Translations under genes and position numbers: made by a program | Assembly: GCA_041741095.1 (NCBI GenBank) | Contig: JBGSKQ010000111.1 | Location: 1-64,000, forward strand | Direction: 5' to 3' | DNA: 64,000 nt | From: UBA6168 sp041741095 | Lineage (GTDB): Bacteria; Bacteroidota; Bacteroidia; Chitinophagales; Saprospiraceae | In this document: positions 1 to 7,595 of the stretch, piece after piece | How the letters are laid out: each line of letters starts with the position of its first letter | Position numbering within the stretch: the stretch's first letter is position 1 | The notes under the pieces: generated by a model | Told to the model about the DNA's origin: nothing | Databases searched by the model: none | Seen by the model: only the letters and a program-made list of their open reading frames with translations

Positions 1-42
1 CGGCGATAATGTTTGTAGAATGCAATAAAACAATACATTTCA

Positions 43-59
43 GCCCGCCTAAGGCGGGC
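43..59. repeat. Short GC-rich palindrome
   Basis: A 7-bp perfect inverted repeat (GCCCGCC / GGCGGGC, loop TAA) in the non-coding stretch before the BatD-like gene. It could be the terminator of a gene to the left of the window, or a small dispersed palindrome. No T-run follows it directly, so the terminator reading is weak. Confidence 0.4.
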
Positions 60-234
60 GATGATTGGTTGCCGCCCCGGTATTTGTGCCATATGGCATT
101 ATCGCTGGGGCTGAACACAAATTGGTGCATTTTGCTACAAATATTGCCGCCGCTCTGCAGCTATATCATTGATTTACAAAGGGTTAATCTCCGAACTCAC
201 GTTAAATTATAGTTCATCGTTAAAAATCAATGCC

Positions 235-822
235 ATGAAAAAAGGATTTTTCAGCCTACTCTTTGCAACGGCTTTCCTGGCCACTGCCCTTGCTCAGCAA
301 AAGCCTGTCAAATTCACCGTCGAAGTAAGCACGGATTCCATCTTGTTCGGGAATTATTTTGAGGTAAAATTCATCCTCGAAAACGCCAACGGCAACGACT
401 TCGAAGCGCCCGATTTCAGCGAACATTTCAACGTGGTGAGCGGGCCCAACTTTTCGTCGTCCTTCAGCATGATGAATGGCGACATGACCCAAAGCCAGAC
501 CATCACCTACTACCTGGATCCAAAGGAAATCGGTGCCTACTACATCTTGCCCGCCAGCGTTGATACGGGTGACAAAGTGCTGGAAACCACCCCGCTCGAA
601 GTGCTCGTGGTGCCGAACCCAGACGGCATCAAGCAAACACCCTCCAACCAGCGCAAACCCTTCAATTTTGGTTGGGAGGGCGATCCCTTCAATTTCGATT
701 TTGATTTCTCTTTTCCCCAAATTCCCGAAATGAGGGAAGGCGACCAGCCAGAAGAACAGCCCGCCCCGCCGCAGCCTGAAAAAGAACCCGCCAAGAAAAA
801 GCGGAAAACCATCCGTATTTAA
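235..822 (+). CDS. Short BatD-like secreted protein
   Basis: A 195-residue protein with a signal peptide (MKKGFFSLL..., cleavage near ALAQQ, residues 1-20). Residues about 25-130 match the first beta-sandwich domain of BatD (FTVEVSTDSILFGNYFEVKF, then a YYLDPKEIGAY segment), the exported partner of MoxR/DUF58/BatA/BatB proteins in Bacteroidota. Typical BatD proteins are several times longer and end in membrane segments. This one stops after one domain and ends in a Phe/Asp-rich, then Pro/Glu/Lys-rich low-complexity tail (PAPPQPEKEPAKKKRK). No membrane segment follows the signal peptide, so it is probably periplasmic. The ATG at 235 is chosen over an upstream ATG at 169 because only it gives a clean signal peptide. 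moxR and a DUF58 gene lie 30 kb away, not next to it. Confidence 0.7.
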   Translation: MKKGFFSLLFATAFLATALAQQKPVKFTVEVSTDSILFGNYFEVKFILENANGNDFEAPDFSEHFNVVSGPNFSSSFSMMNGDMTQSQTITYYLDPKEIGAYYILPASVDTGDKVLETTPLEVLVVPNPDGIKQTPSNQRKPFNFGWEGDPFNFDFDFSFPQIPEMREGDQPEEQPAPPQPEKEPAKKKRKTIRI

Positions 823-864
823 AGAAACCAGTTGTTTGACTCATCAACTGTGGGAAGGTATTTG

Positions 865-964
865 TGTGTTTAGGTGTTTACGAGCCACTGTAAACACCTA
901 AACACAACAGCCCTTTTCGCAGGTGTTTGCGTGTTTACCAGGCATTACAAACACATAAACACCT
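865..964. repeat. Inverted word repeats upstream of purK
   Basis: Two adjacent inverted repeats built from the words GTGTTTA and TAAACAC. The first is a perfect 17-bp stem (865-881 with 890-906, loop of 8). The second is imperfect (921-938 with 947-964). More single words (ACATAAACACAAC) continue to about 1010. The first stem could terminate the BatD-like transcript, but no U-tract follows. The style matches word arrays at other loci in this window, with a different word here. Confidence 0.75.
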
Positions 965-1009
965 AAGCACATAAACACAACAACCACTTGCACATAAACA
1001 CAACAGCCA

Positions 1010-1040
1010 TTTGCACATACCGCCTACCTGTTTACTTTTG
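1010..1040 (+). promoter_or_regulatory. purK promoter (TTTG-19-TAnnTTTG)
   Basis: The -33 box TTTG (1010-1013) and -7 box TACTTTTG (1033-1040) are 19 bp apart, an excellent match to the Bacteroidota housekeeping promoter. The purK ATG at 1044 starts only 3 nt after the -7 box, so the transcript is likely to begin at or next to the start codon (leaderless). Confidence 0.7.
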
Positions 1041-1043
1041 TGC

Positions 1044-2189
1044 ATGACTATTACAAATACAAAAGTTGGCATACTGGGCGGCGGGCAGTTGGGTAAAATG
1101 CTGGCCTTGGCTGCGCACAACTGGGATGTGGAAACTTGGGTACTCGACGCTTCAAAAGACTTTCCTGCCGGGCCTGTTTGTTCCCGTTTTATCGAAGGCA
1201 ATTTCAAGGATTACGAAGATGTTTACCGCTTCGGCAAACAGGTGGATGTGCTGACCATCGAAATCGAACATGTGAACACCGAGGCGCTTTTACAATTGGA
1301 AAAAGAGGGCCTCAAAATCCACCCATCCCCTTCCAAACTCAACATCATCAAGGACAAAGGGCTGCAAAAATCTTTTTACCAATCCCATAATCTGCCGACT
1401 TCCCCTTTCCAACTTTGGGAAAATGGGTTGTCTATTAGTCAGGCCTTGAACGAAGGCAAACTGCATTTCCCATTTGTCCAAAAATCAAGAACCGCTGGAT
1501 ATGATGGCCGGGGCGTGGCGGTCATCCGCTCGAAAGCAGACTTGGACTTGCTGATGGACGAAGCCTCTTTGACAGAAGTATTGGTGGATTTTGAAAAAGA
1601 AATAGCCGTCATCGTGGCCCGCAACGAGGAGGGTGAGGTAACTGCCTTCCCTGTCGTGGAAATGGACTTCAATCCTCTGGCCAACCTCGTCGAATTCCTT
1701 GTCTGCCCAGCCGATGTCAGTGAAAAAATAGAACAGGAAGCCAGGAAACTGGCCATTGCCACCATTGAGGCTTTTGATCTGTGCGGCCTGTTGGCGGTAG
1801 AAATGTTTTTGACCAAAAACGGCGACCTGCTCATCAACGAAGTGGCGCCCCGCACCCACAATAGCGGCCATCATACGATTGATAGTTGCTACACTTCGCA
1901 GTTTGAACAGCATTTGCGTTCCATCCTTAATTTGCCACTAGGCAGCACGAAAATGAAAACCGCTTCGGTCATGGTCAACCTGTTGGGCGAGCCCGGCTAT
2001 TCAGGGCCGGTGAAATATGCGGGCCTGGATGAGTGCCTGGCAATGGAAGGGGTGAAAGTCCATTTGTACGGCAAAACGACTACTAAGCCTTTCCGTAAAA
2101 TGGGCCACGTCACCATTCTCGACCCAGATGTGGAAGCGGCAAAGGCAAAAGCCAGAAAAGTAAAAGACACACTAAAAGTCATTTCATAA
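1044..2189 (+). CDS. purK: N5-carboxyaminoimidazole ribonucleotide synthase PurK
   Basis: A cytosolic ATP-grasp enzyme of 381 residues that carboxylates AIR to N5-CAIR with ATP and bicarbonate in purine synthesis. The N-terminal GILGGGQLGKM motif (residues 9-19) is the diagnostic PurK nucleotide-binding loop. The C-terminal half holds the ATP-grasp core, with EVAPRTHNSGHHTID carrying the metal and substrate residues. Length is normal for the family. I place the start at 1044, which puts GILGGG at the usual distance; an ATG at 1011 lies inside the promoter. purE follows 58 bp downstream, so the two steps AIR to N5-CAIR to CAIR are encoded together, in the order K then E. Confidence 0.95.
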   Translation: MTITNTKVGILGGGQLGKMLALAAHNWDVETWVLDASKDFPAGPVCSRFIEGNFKDYEDVYRFGKQVDVLTIEIEHVNTEALLQLEKEGLKIHPSPSKLNIIKDKGLQKSFYQSHNLPTSPFQLWENGLSISQALNEGKLHFPFVQKSRTAGYDGRGVAVIRSKADLDLLMDEASLTEVLVDFEKEIAVIVARNEEGEVTAFPVVEMDFNPLANLVEFLVCPADVSEKIEQEARKLAIATIEAFDLCGLLAVEMFLTKNGDLLINEVAPRTHNSGHHTIDSCYTSQFEQHLRSILNLPLGSTKMKTASVMVNLLGEPGYSGPVKYAGLDECLAMEGVKVHLYGKTTTKPFRKMGHVTILDPDVEAAKAKARKVKDTLKVIS

Positions 2190-2216
2190 ATGATGGATTA
2201 TCAATGGTTTCCGCCG

Positions 2217-2251
2217 TTCATCGTTCATCATTCATAGTATATCATTCATGG
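2217..2251 (+). repeat. Heptamer array TTCATNN containing the purE start codon
   Basis: Five contiguous 7-nt units: TTCATCG, TTCATCA, TTCATAG, TATATCA, TTCATGG. The purE ATG (2248-2250) lies inside the last unit, so the array forms the entire ribosome-loading region. A unit gain or loss would change spacing but not the reading frame. Confidence 0.85.
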
Positions 2252-2757
2252 TTTCAATTATTATGGGCAGCGATTCCGACCTCCCGATCATGCGGCAGGC
2301 GGCTGACGTGCTGAAAGAACTGGGCGTTCACTTTGAAGTCACCATCGTTTCCGCCCACCGGACGCCGGAGCGGATGTTCGATTTTGCTAAAAATGCCCAC
2401 TTGCGGGGCGTGAAAACCATCATTGCCGGGGCTGGCGGAGCGGCGCACTTGCCGGGCATGGTAGCTTCATTGTCGCCACTGCCGGTCATCGGCGTGCCCA
2501 TCAAATCCTCCAATTCGATAGACGGCTGGGATTCCGTGTTGTCCATTTTGCAAATGCCCAATGGAGTGCCTGTGGCAACGGTCGCCCTGAATGCAGCAAA
2601 AAATGCGGGAATATTGGCAGCGCAAATCATGGCTACCAGCGATGCGGCCTTATTGGAGCGGATAGTTGTTTTCAAAAAACAACTGGCCGCTAGCGTAGCT
2701 GATAAATATGAAAAGCTGGAAAAGCTTGGATACGAGCAATTTTTAAAAGAGAAGTGA
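2248..2757 (+). CDS. purE: N5-CAIR mutase PurE
   Basis: A cytosolic class I PurE of 169 residues that moves the carboxylate of N5-CAIR to give CAIR, the step after PurK. The signature GSDSD is at residues 7-11, SAHRTP near 35-40, and the GAGGAAHLPGM loop near 65-75 holds the catalytic region. Length is normal. The start codon lies in the last unit of a TTCATNN array, and there is no purine-rich Shine-Dalgarno sequence. The gene ends 7 bp before the end of the convergent dnaN gene, with no hairpin between them, so the two transcripts may overlap at their 3' ends. Confidence 0.96.
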   Translation: MVSIIMGSDSDLPIMRQAADVLKELGVHFEVTIVSAHRTPERMFDFAKNAHLRGVKTIIAGAGGAAHLPGMVASLSPLPVIGVPIKSSNSIDGWDSVLSILQMPNGVPVATVALNAAKNAGILAAQIMATSDAALLERIVVFKKQLAASVADKYEKLEKLGYEQFLKEK

Positions 2758-2764
2758 GCCTGCC

Positions 2765-3880
2765 TCAATTGCTCAGCATCACAGGCATCACGAGCATCAA
2801 GATTTCCTCTCCCTCTTCACCTTCCATTGGCAGCAGGATGCCCGCACGGGATGGCGTCGAAAGTTCCATTTTCACGTCGTCAGCTTCCAGCACACCCAGC
2901 ATTTCAATCAGGAATTTAGCATTAAAACCAATTGTGATCGGGTTGCCCTCGTAGGTGCAGGAAAGCTGCTCGGCAGCCTCGTTGGAGAAGTCCAAATCCT
3001 GGGCAGAGACAGTCAGGCTGTCTGGCGAAATATCGAGGATGACCTGGTTGGTCGTCTTGTTGGCATAAATGGCGATGCGCTTGAGGGAACTTTGCAGATC
3101 CGTGCGCTTGATGGACAGTGTATTGGGGTTGTCCACCGGGATGACTGCGTTGTAGTCGGGGTAGCGGGCGTCAATGAGGCGGCAGACGAGGTGCGTATTG
3201 TCGAACGTGAAAAAGGCATTGGCTTTGTCGAATGACATTTTCACTTCACTAGCCTGCGGCAGTGCATTTTTCAGCAGGTTCAGCGCCTTTTTTGGAATGA
3301 TAAAAGACGTGGCCACTTCGCTGACGATATTCATAAAACTGTAGCGGACCAGCTTGTGCGCATCCGTGGAGACGAAGGTCAGCTTGTTGAAATCCAACGA
3401 AACATAAACGCCCGTCATGGCTGGGCGGAGTTCGTCGTTGCTGGTGGCAAAAAGGGTTTTATTGATGGCTTTGGTCAGCGTTAGGGCTGGCACCGTCACG
3501 GTGTCCACCTTTTCCGATTCCGGGATGCGGGGGTAGTCCTGGCCGTTTTCACCAGCGAGGCGGTATTTGCCGTAGGCAGAGGTGATGGTGATGCCGAAAG
3601 TCTCGTCGTCCACGGCAATCGTTACGGGCTGTTCGGGCAAGGCTTTTAGGGTATCGAGCAGGATTTTGGCGGGGATGGCCACTGCCCCGTCGCCGTCGGA
3701 CATGACCTCCATTTTGTTGGTGATGGAAGTTTCAAGATCGGTTGCCGCAATGGTCAACTGGTTCTTTTTGATGGTAAAAAGAAAATCGTCCAAAATGGGC
3801 AACACGGGGCTGGTGGAGATAGCTCCGCTGGCAATCTGCAATTGTTTGAGCAACTCGGAAGATGATACGCTAAGCTTCAT
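2765..3880 (-). CDS. dnaN: DNA polymerase III sliding clamp (beta subunit)
   Basis: The 371-residue beta clamp: a ring-shaped dimer that tethers the replicative polymerase and recruits partner proteins. It starts MKLSVSSSELLKQLQIASGAIS, and its length and three repeated clamp folds (about residues 1-120, 125-245, 250-371) match the family. The C-terminus (LVMPVMLSN) is close to the usual VMPMRL ending. dnaA is not next to it here. A -7 box on the minus strand lies 29 bp upstream of the ATG. Confidence 0.96.
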   Translation of the reverse strand: MKLSVSSSELLKQLQIASGAISTSPVLPILDDFLFTIKKNQLTIAATDLETSITNKMEVMSDGDGAVAIPAKILLDTLKALPEQPVTIAVDDETFGITITSAYGKYRLAGENGQDYPRIPESEKVDTVTVPALTLTKAINKTLFATSNDELRPAMTGVYVSLDFNKLTFVSTDAHKLVRYSFMNIVSEVATSFIIPKKALNLLKNALPQASEVKMSFDKANAFFTFDNTHLVCRLIDARYPDYNAVIPVDNPNTLSIKRTDLQSSLKRIAIYANKTTNQVILDISPDSLTVSAQDLDFSNEAAEQLSCTYEGNPITIGFNAKFLIEMLGVLEADDVKMELSTPSRAGILLPMEGEEGEEILMLVMPVMLSN

Positions 3881-3908
3881 AAAAGGCTTTGATTGTGTTG
3901 GATTTGCG

Positions 3909-3916
3909 CAAAAATA
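3909..3916 (-). promoter_or_regulatory. dnaN promoter -7 box
   Basis: TATTTTTG read on the minus strand fits TAnnTTTG. It lies 29 nt upstream of the dnaN ATG, giving a short 5' leader of about 20-25 nt. A TTTTG about 23 bp upstream could serve as the -33 box. Confidence 0.6.
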
Positions 3917-4056
3917 GTTGTTGAAAAATTATAAGGCGGCAAAAGTAATCAACAGGATGTTGAAAAGTAACCTTTAATTGATATTCATCTGCTTTTGCAT
4001 TTGGCACAAAAAAGCCACCTTTGGCCAAAAAGCCCGTAAAGGGCAACAAACAGTCT

Positions 4057-6699
4057 ATGCAAACCTTTCCTATTTGTAAAAATTTATGGCCAAAATGGGC
4101 TTTTTGCCTGTGCGCCTTTGTCCTTCCGCTTGCTGCCTTTTCCCAAATTGACGACGGCTTTTCAGATGGCGACCTCTCCAACAACCCAGCCTGGCTGGGC
4201 GATGCCGCTGATTTTCAGGTAAATGCGCAATCCGAACTGCAACTCAAAGCACCCGAAGCGGGTACTTCCACGCTTTACCTGCCCACGCAAATCACCGATA
4301 GCGCCGTGTGGGAAATGTACCTCCGCATGGAATTCGCCCCTTCTACCTCCAACTTCTTAAAAATTTACCTGCAATCCGACAGCCCCGATTTGCTGACCGG
4401 GAGCGGCTACTACCTGCTGGTAGGCGAAAGTGGCAGTGAGGATGCCCTCAAGTTCTTTCGCCAAGACGCTGGAGCTTCTACCCTCTTGGCGGCTGGCGCT
4501 CTGGGCGGCGTGGCCACGAATCCTAATTTGCGAATCAAATTGACCAAGGAAAACGGCGGCCTGTGGAAAATGTCGGTTGACTACACGGGCGGGACGAACT
4601 ATACCCCTGAATTTGAGGTGACGGATGCTACTTATGGCAGCGGCAGCTATTTCTTCGGCTTTTACTGCGAATACACCGATTCGAGAAAGGAAGCATATTT
4701 CTTCGACGACATTTTGGTGGCGGAATTGCTACCGGATACCCAGCCGCCATCTTTGCTATCCGCCACGCCTGTTTCTGCTACGGAAGTGGACGTGGTTTTT
4801 AGCGAACCTTTGGATGAAACCTCCGCCACGGAGCCTTCCAATTTCAATATCAACAACGGCATCGGTACGCCCGCCGCCGCTTTTTTGGATGCTTTGGATA
4901 AAACGCTCGTCCACCTCTCGCTCGCCAATCCGCTCGTCAGCCAGACAGATTATGTGTTGACAAGCAATGGTTTAATTGATTTAAACGGCAATATCAGCCC
5001 TTCCCAAACAGCCAGTTTTAGCTATATCGAACTGGCCGAAGCTGTACAGTTTGATATTTTAATCAATGAAATCATGGCCGACCCTAGCCCGGTCGTGGCC
5101 CTGCCCGATGTGGAGTTCATCGAACTGTACAACCGCAGCGACAAAGTGATTGACCTGGCGGGTTTTGGTTTTTCCAGTGGCAGTACGCCACAGCTTTTTC
5201 CTTCCTTTCAAATGCTGCCGGGAAGCTATGTGCTGGTATGCGACGACTCGGATATTGGTCAAATGAGCGCTTACGGCAACGTGATTGGCTTGGCCACTTT
5301 TTCTGCCCTGACAAATACTGCCGACGACCTCAGCCTCACCAATCCCGACGGCGAAACCATTCATTTTGTCAGCTATTCCCTCTCATGGTACAAGGACAGC
5401 AGCAAAGAAGAGGGCGGCTGGACTTTAGAACTTGTCAACCCGCTCAGCCCCTGCATCGGCGAGGCCAACTGGCGGGCATCTGAAAACCTGCTCGGTGGTA
5501 CGCCCGGCCAGCCCAATTCGGTGCTGAACGAAGCTTTGGACGAGACAGGCCCGGAACTTATCCGAGCCTTCGCTTCTGTGGATGCCCCTTCCGAACTACG
5601 CCTTTTTTTCAATGAAACCTTGGATAAAACGGCAGCGGAGAACCCTGCCTATTACAGCATAAACAATGGGGTGGAGATCAATGCCGCAAGCTTGGTCGCC
5701 CCGGCCAACGAAGCCGTTATCCTGCAATTGGCAGCCCCGCTGGAAAAAAGTGTTTTGTACGAAGTGACCGTTTTAAACGATGTAACCGATTGCAGCGGGA
5801 ACGCTATTGGCAACAACGACAAACTGCCTTTTGCCTTGCCCGAACCCATTGAACCACAAGATGTTGTGATCAATGAAATCTTGTTTAACCCAGAAACGGG
5901 CGGGGTGGACTTTTTGGAAGTTTACAACCGAAGCAGCAAGATTTTTAACCTCGCCGACCTCATCATCGGCAATCTGGAAGTAGGCGTGGACACGGTCACA
6001 GCGCCCGTTGCCGAAGACCATCTGCTATTCCCCAATAGCTATGCGGTTTTTACTGAAAATCGGGGCGATATACTCAGCCGCTATACAGTGAAAAACGAAA
6101 ATGCCCTGATAGAAAATGATCTGCCCTCCTTCAACGACGACGCAGGGAACATAACCCTGTTTAGGGCTGATACGGTGCTGGCCACTATCATTGATGCTTT
6201 TGACTACAACGAAGATTTTCACCATCCTTTTTTGGACGATGTGGCGGGCGTCTCACTGGAACGATTAAACCCCGGGTCCCCTACGCAGGATCGGAACAAC
6301 TGGCACTCTGCTGCAAAGTCAGCAGGCTTCGCAACGCCTACCTATCAAAACTCACAACTCATTGCCCATCAGCCTGCTGTGGATGATTTTTTTGCAATTC
6401 CAGATCCTACTTTTTCTCCTGACGGCGATGGCTTTCAAGACTTTTTGACCATCATTTTTCAAACAGACAAGCCCGGCTATGCCGCCCAAATCAAAATCTT
6501 CGATGCCGAGGGCCGGCAGGTGAAAACCTTGGCCAATACTGACCTGCTTGCCACGGAAGGATTCCTCAGATGGGACGGCGATACGGACGACAGCGAAAAG
6601 GCAAGGATCGGCATTTACGTGCTGTGGATCGAGATTTTCCACCCCGATGGCGACAAGCGTGATTTCAAAAAAACTTGTGTGGTGGCGGGCCGGCTTTGA
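4057..6699 (+). CDS. Secreted lamin-tail / Ig-like surface protein
   Basis: An 880-residue exported protein. It has a signal peptide (residues 1-30, ending AAFSQ), a beta-sandwich region (about 31-225), an SbsA-type Ig-like domain (about 226-330, from DTQPPSLLSATP), a lamin-tail domain (about 334-465, VLINEIMADPS-like start then EFIELYNRS), a second Ig-like domain (about 497-590), a second lamin-tail domain (about 601-745, DVVINEILFNP) and a C-terminal FlgD-like Ig fold (about 785-880, FSPDGDGFQDF). The duplicated Ig plus lamin-tail unit suggests internal duplication. Such proteins are common on Bacteroidota surfaces; the C-terminal domain resembles gliding-motility-associated C-termini and suggests type IX secretion, which is inference. 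The ATG at 4057 is preferred over a TTG at 4021. The biological role is unknown. Confidence 0.85.
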   Translation: MQTFPICKNLWPKWAFCLCAFVLPLAAFSQIDDGFSDGDLSNNPAWLGDAADFQVNAQSELQLKAPEAGTSTLYLPTQITDSAVWEMYLRMEFAPSTSNFLKIYLQSDSPDLLTGSGYYLLVGESGSEDALKFFRQDAGASTLLAAGALGGVATNPNLRIKLTKENGGLWKMSVDYTGGTNYTPEFEVTDATYGSGSYFFGFYCEYTDSRKEAYFFDDILVAELLPDTQPPSLLSATPVSATEVDVVFSEPLDETSATEPSNFNINNGIGTPAAAFLDALDKTLVHLSLANPLVSQTDYVLTSNGLIDLNGNISPSQTASFSYIELAEAVQFDILINEIMADPSPVVALPDVEFIELYNRSDKVIDLAGFGFSSGSTPQLFPSFQMLPGSYVLVCDDSDIGQMSAYGNVIGLATFSALTNTADDLSLTNPDGETIHFVSYSLSWYKDSSKEEGGWTLELVNPLSPCIGEANWRASENLLGGTPGQPNSVLNEALDETGPELIRAFASVDAPSELRLFFNETLDKTAAENPAYYSINNGVEINAASLVAPANEAVILQLAAPLEKSVLYEVTVLNDVTDCSGNAIGNNDKLPFALPEPIEPQDVVINEILFNPETGGVDFLEVYNRSSKIFNLADLIIGNLEVGVDTVTAPVAEDHLLFPNSYAVFTENRGDILSRYTVKNENALIENDLPSFNDDAGNITLFRADTVLATIIDAFDYNEDFHHPFLDDVAGVSLERLNPGSPTQDRNNWHSAAKSAGFATPTYQNSQLIAHQPAVDDFFAIPDPTFSPDGDGFQDFLTIIFQTDKPGYAAQIKIFDAEGRQVKTLANTDLLATEGFLRWDGDTDDSEKARIGIYVLWIEIFHPDGDKRDFKKTCVVAGRL

Positions 6700-6873
6700 G
6701 GCAGGCGTTAAAATCCGTTAATTCCCGGTTAAAATAATTTAAGTCATTGGTACAGCGTGGGGAAGAACCCTAATTTTTCGTTTTGCTGGCATGGGGGAAT
6801 TTTCCACCCAAACCCATCTTATGATGGTAATGAAATTGAAGCCATCCATTTAATCAACATCTAAAGTCGCATC

Positions 6874-7416
6874 ATGAAAACGCAAAAACTTTTCATCCTG
6901 GCCTTGTTTAGCCTTATTGTTCTCAGCTCTTGTAGCACCCGACTGACTTATTTTACCCAAGACCTCTACGACCGCTACAATTGGTCGGAGACCGATTTGA
7001 AAAAAATACAATTCTATGTTTCTCAAGACATTGTATTAAAAAGGGAACTCACCGGTGGTTCTTCCGACATCGTGTCCGGTACCATCAAAATTGAGGATGG
7101 TCGCAAAATCGAAGAGGTCATCATCCGCAAAGGAACGCCCGGTGCCTTTATTTTCAGCCCGAAATCTGATCGCTTTGCTGTTGGTTTCGAAGACACCAAC
7201 GACCGCTACCTGATGTTCGGCCCTAGCCCTAAGTTCAGTGACCGCTACGTAATGCTCGCCTCCGACTGGAACCGCCGTACGGGCGAAGTGACCTACGACG
7301 ACAAAAAATGGCGGGTGTCCAGCGATGACGCCTACGCTGCCCTACTGGTGGATTTGCGGAAAATCAGCAAGGTGGACGTGAATTCCAGGGTAGCCAAGGG
7401 CCGCAAGGTGGATTGA
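6874..7416 (+). CDS. Conserved lipoprotein, function unknown
   Basis: A 180-residue protein with a lipoprotein signal (hydrophobic residues 4-17, lipobox LSSC with Cys20). The mature part is a beta-rich domain (IQFYVSQDIVLKREL, then IEEVIIRKGTPGAF and a W-R-V segment near 150). I recognise the general type, Bacteroidota lipoproteins of about 180 residues, but not a named function. It stands alone between the lamin-tail gene and a strong terminator, so it is probably a single-gene transcript. Confidence 0.75.
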   Translation: MKTQKLFILALFSLIVLSSCSTRLTYFTQDLYDRYNWSETDLKKIQFYVSQDIVLKRELTGGSSDIVSGTIKIEDGRKIEEVIIRKGTPGAFIFSPKSDRFAVGFEDTNDRYLMFGPSPKFSDRYVMLASDWNRRTGEVTYDDKKWRVSSDDAYAALLVDLRKISKVDVNSRVAKGRKVD

Positions 7417-7528
7417 TAGGATAGAGAAGTGAGAAGTTGAGAGAAATGAGAGGTGTGATGTAAGGTTTTGAAAATCAATAGCTTGGCATCTTTCATTCTC
7501 TTGCAACAACGTTTGGGTCAATAACGGC

Positions 7529-7566
7529 AACAGCGGCGGGAATCTCAATCCCGCCGCTGTTGTTTT
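7529..7566 (+). terminator. Rho-independent terminator of the lipoprotein gene
   Basis: A perfect 13-bp GC-rich stem (7529-7541 with 7549-7561), loop of 7, followed by GTTTTGT. The T-rich side is on the plus strand, so it serves the lipoprotein gene rather than the convergent permease ending at 7596. Confidence 0.85.
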
Positions 7567-7595
7567 GTACAAAAATTATTGCAAGTGGCTTCCTG

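Noticed and set aside
9..212. 67-codon ORF at the window start
   Set aside because: No recognisable domain, includes the GC-rich palindrome, and lies in an otherwise non-coding leader.
865..906. 17-bp hairpin as a CRISPR-type or attachment site
   Set aside because: Units are not regularly spaced with unique spacers and no integrase or cas gene is present.
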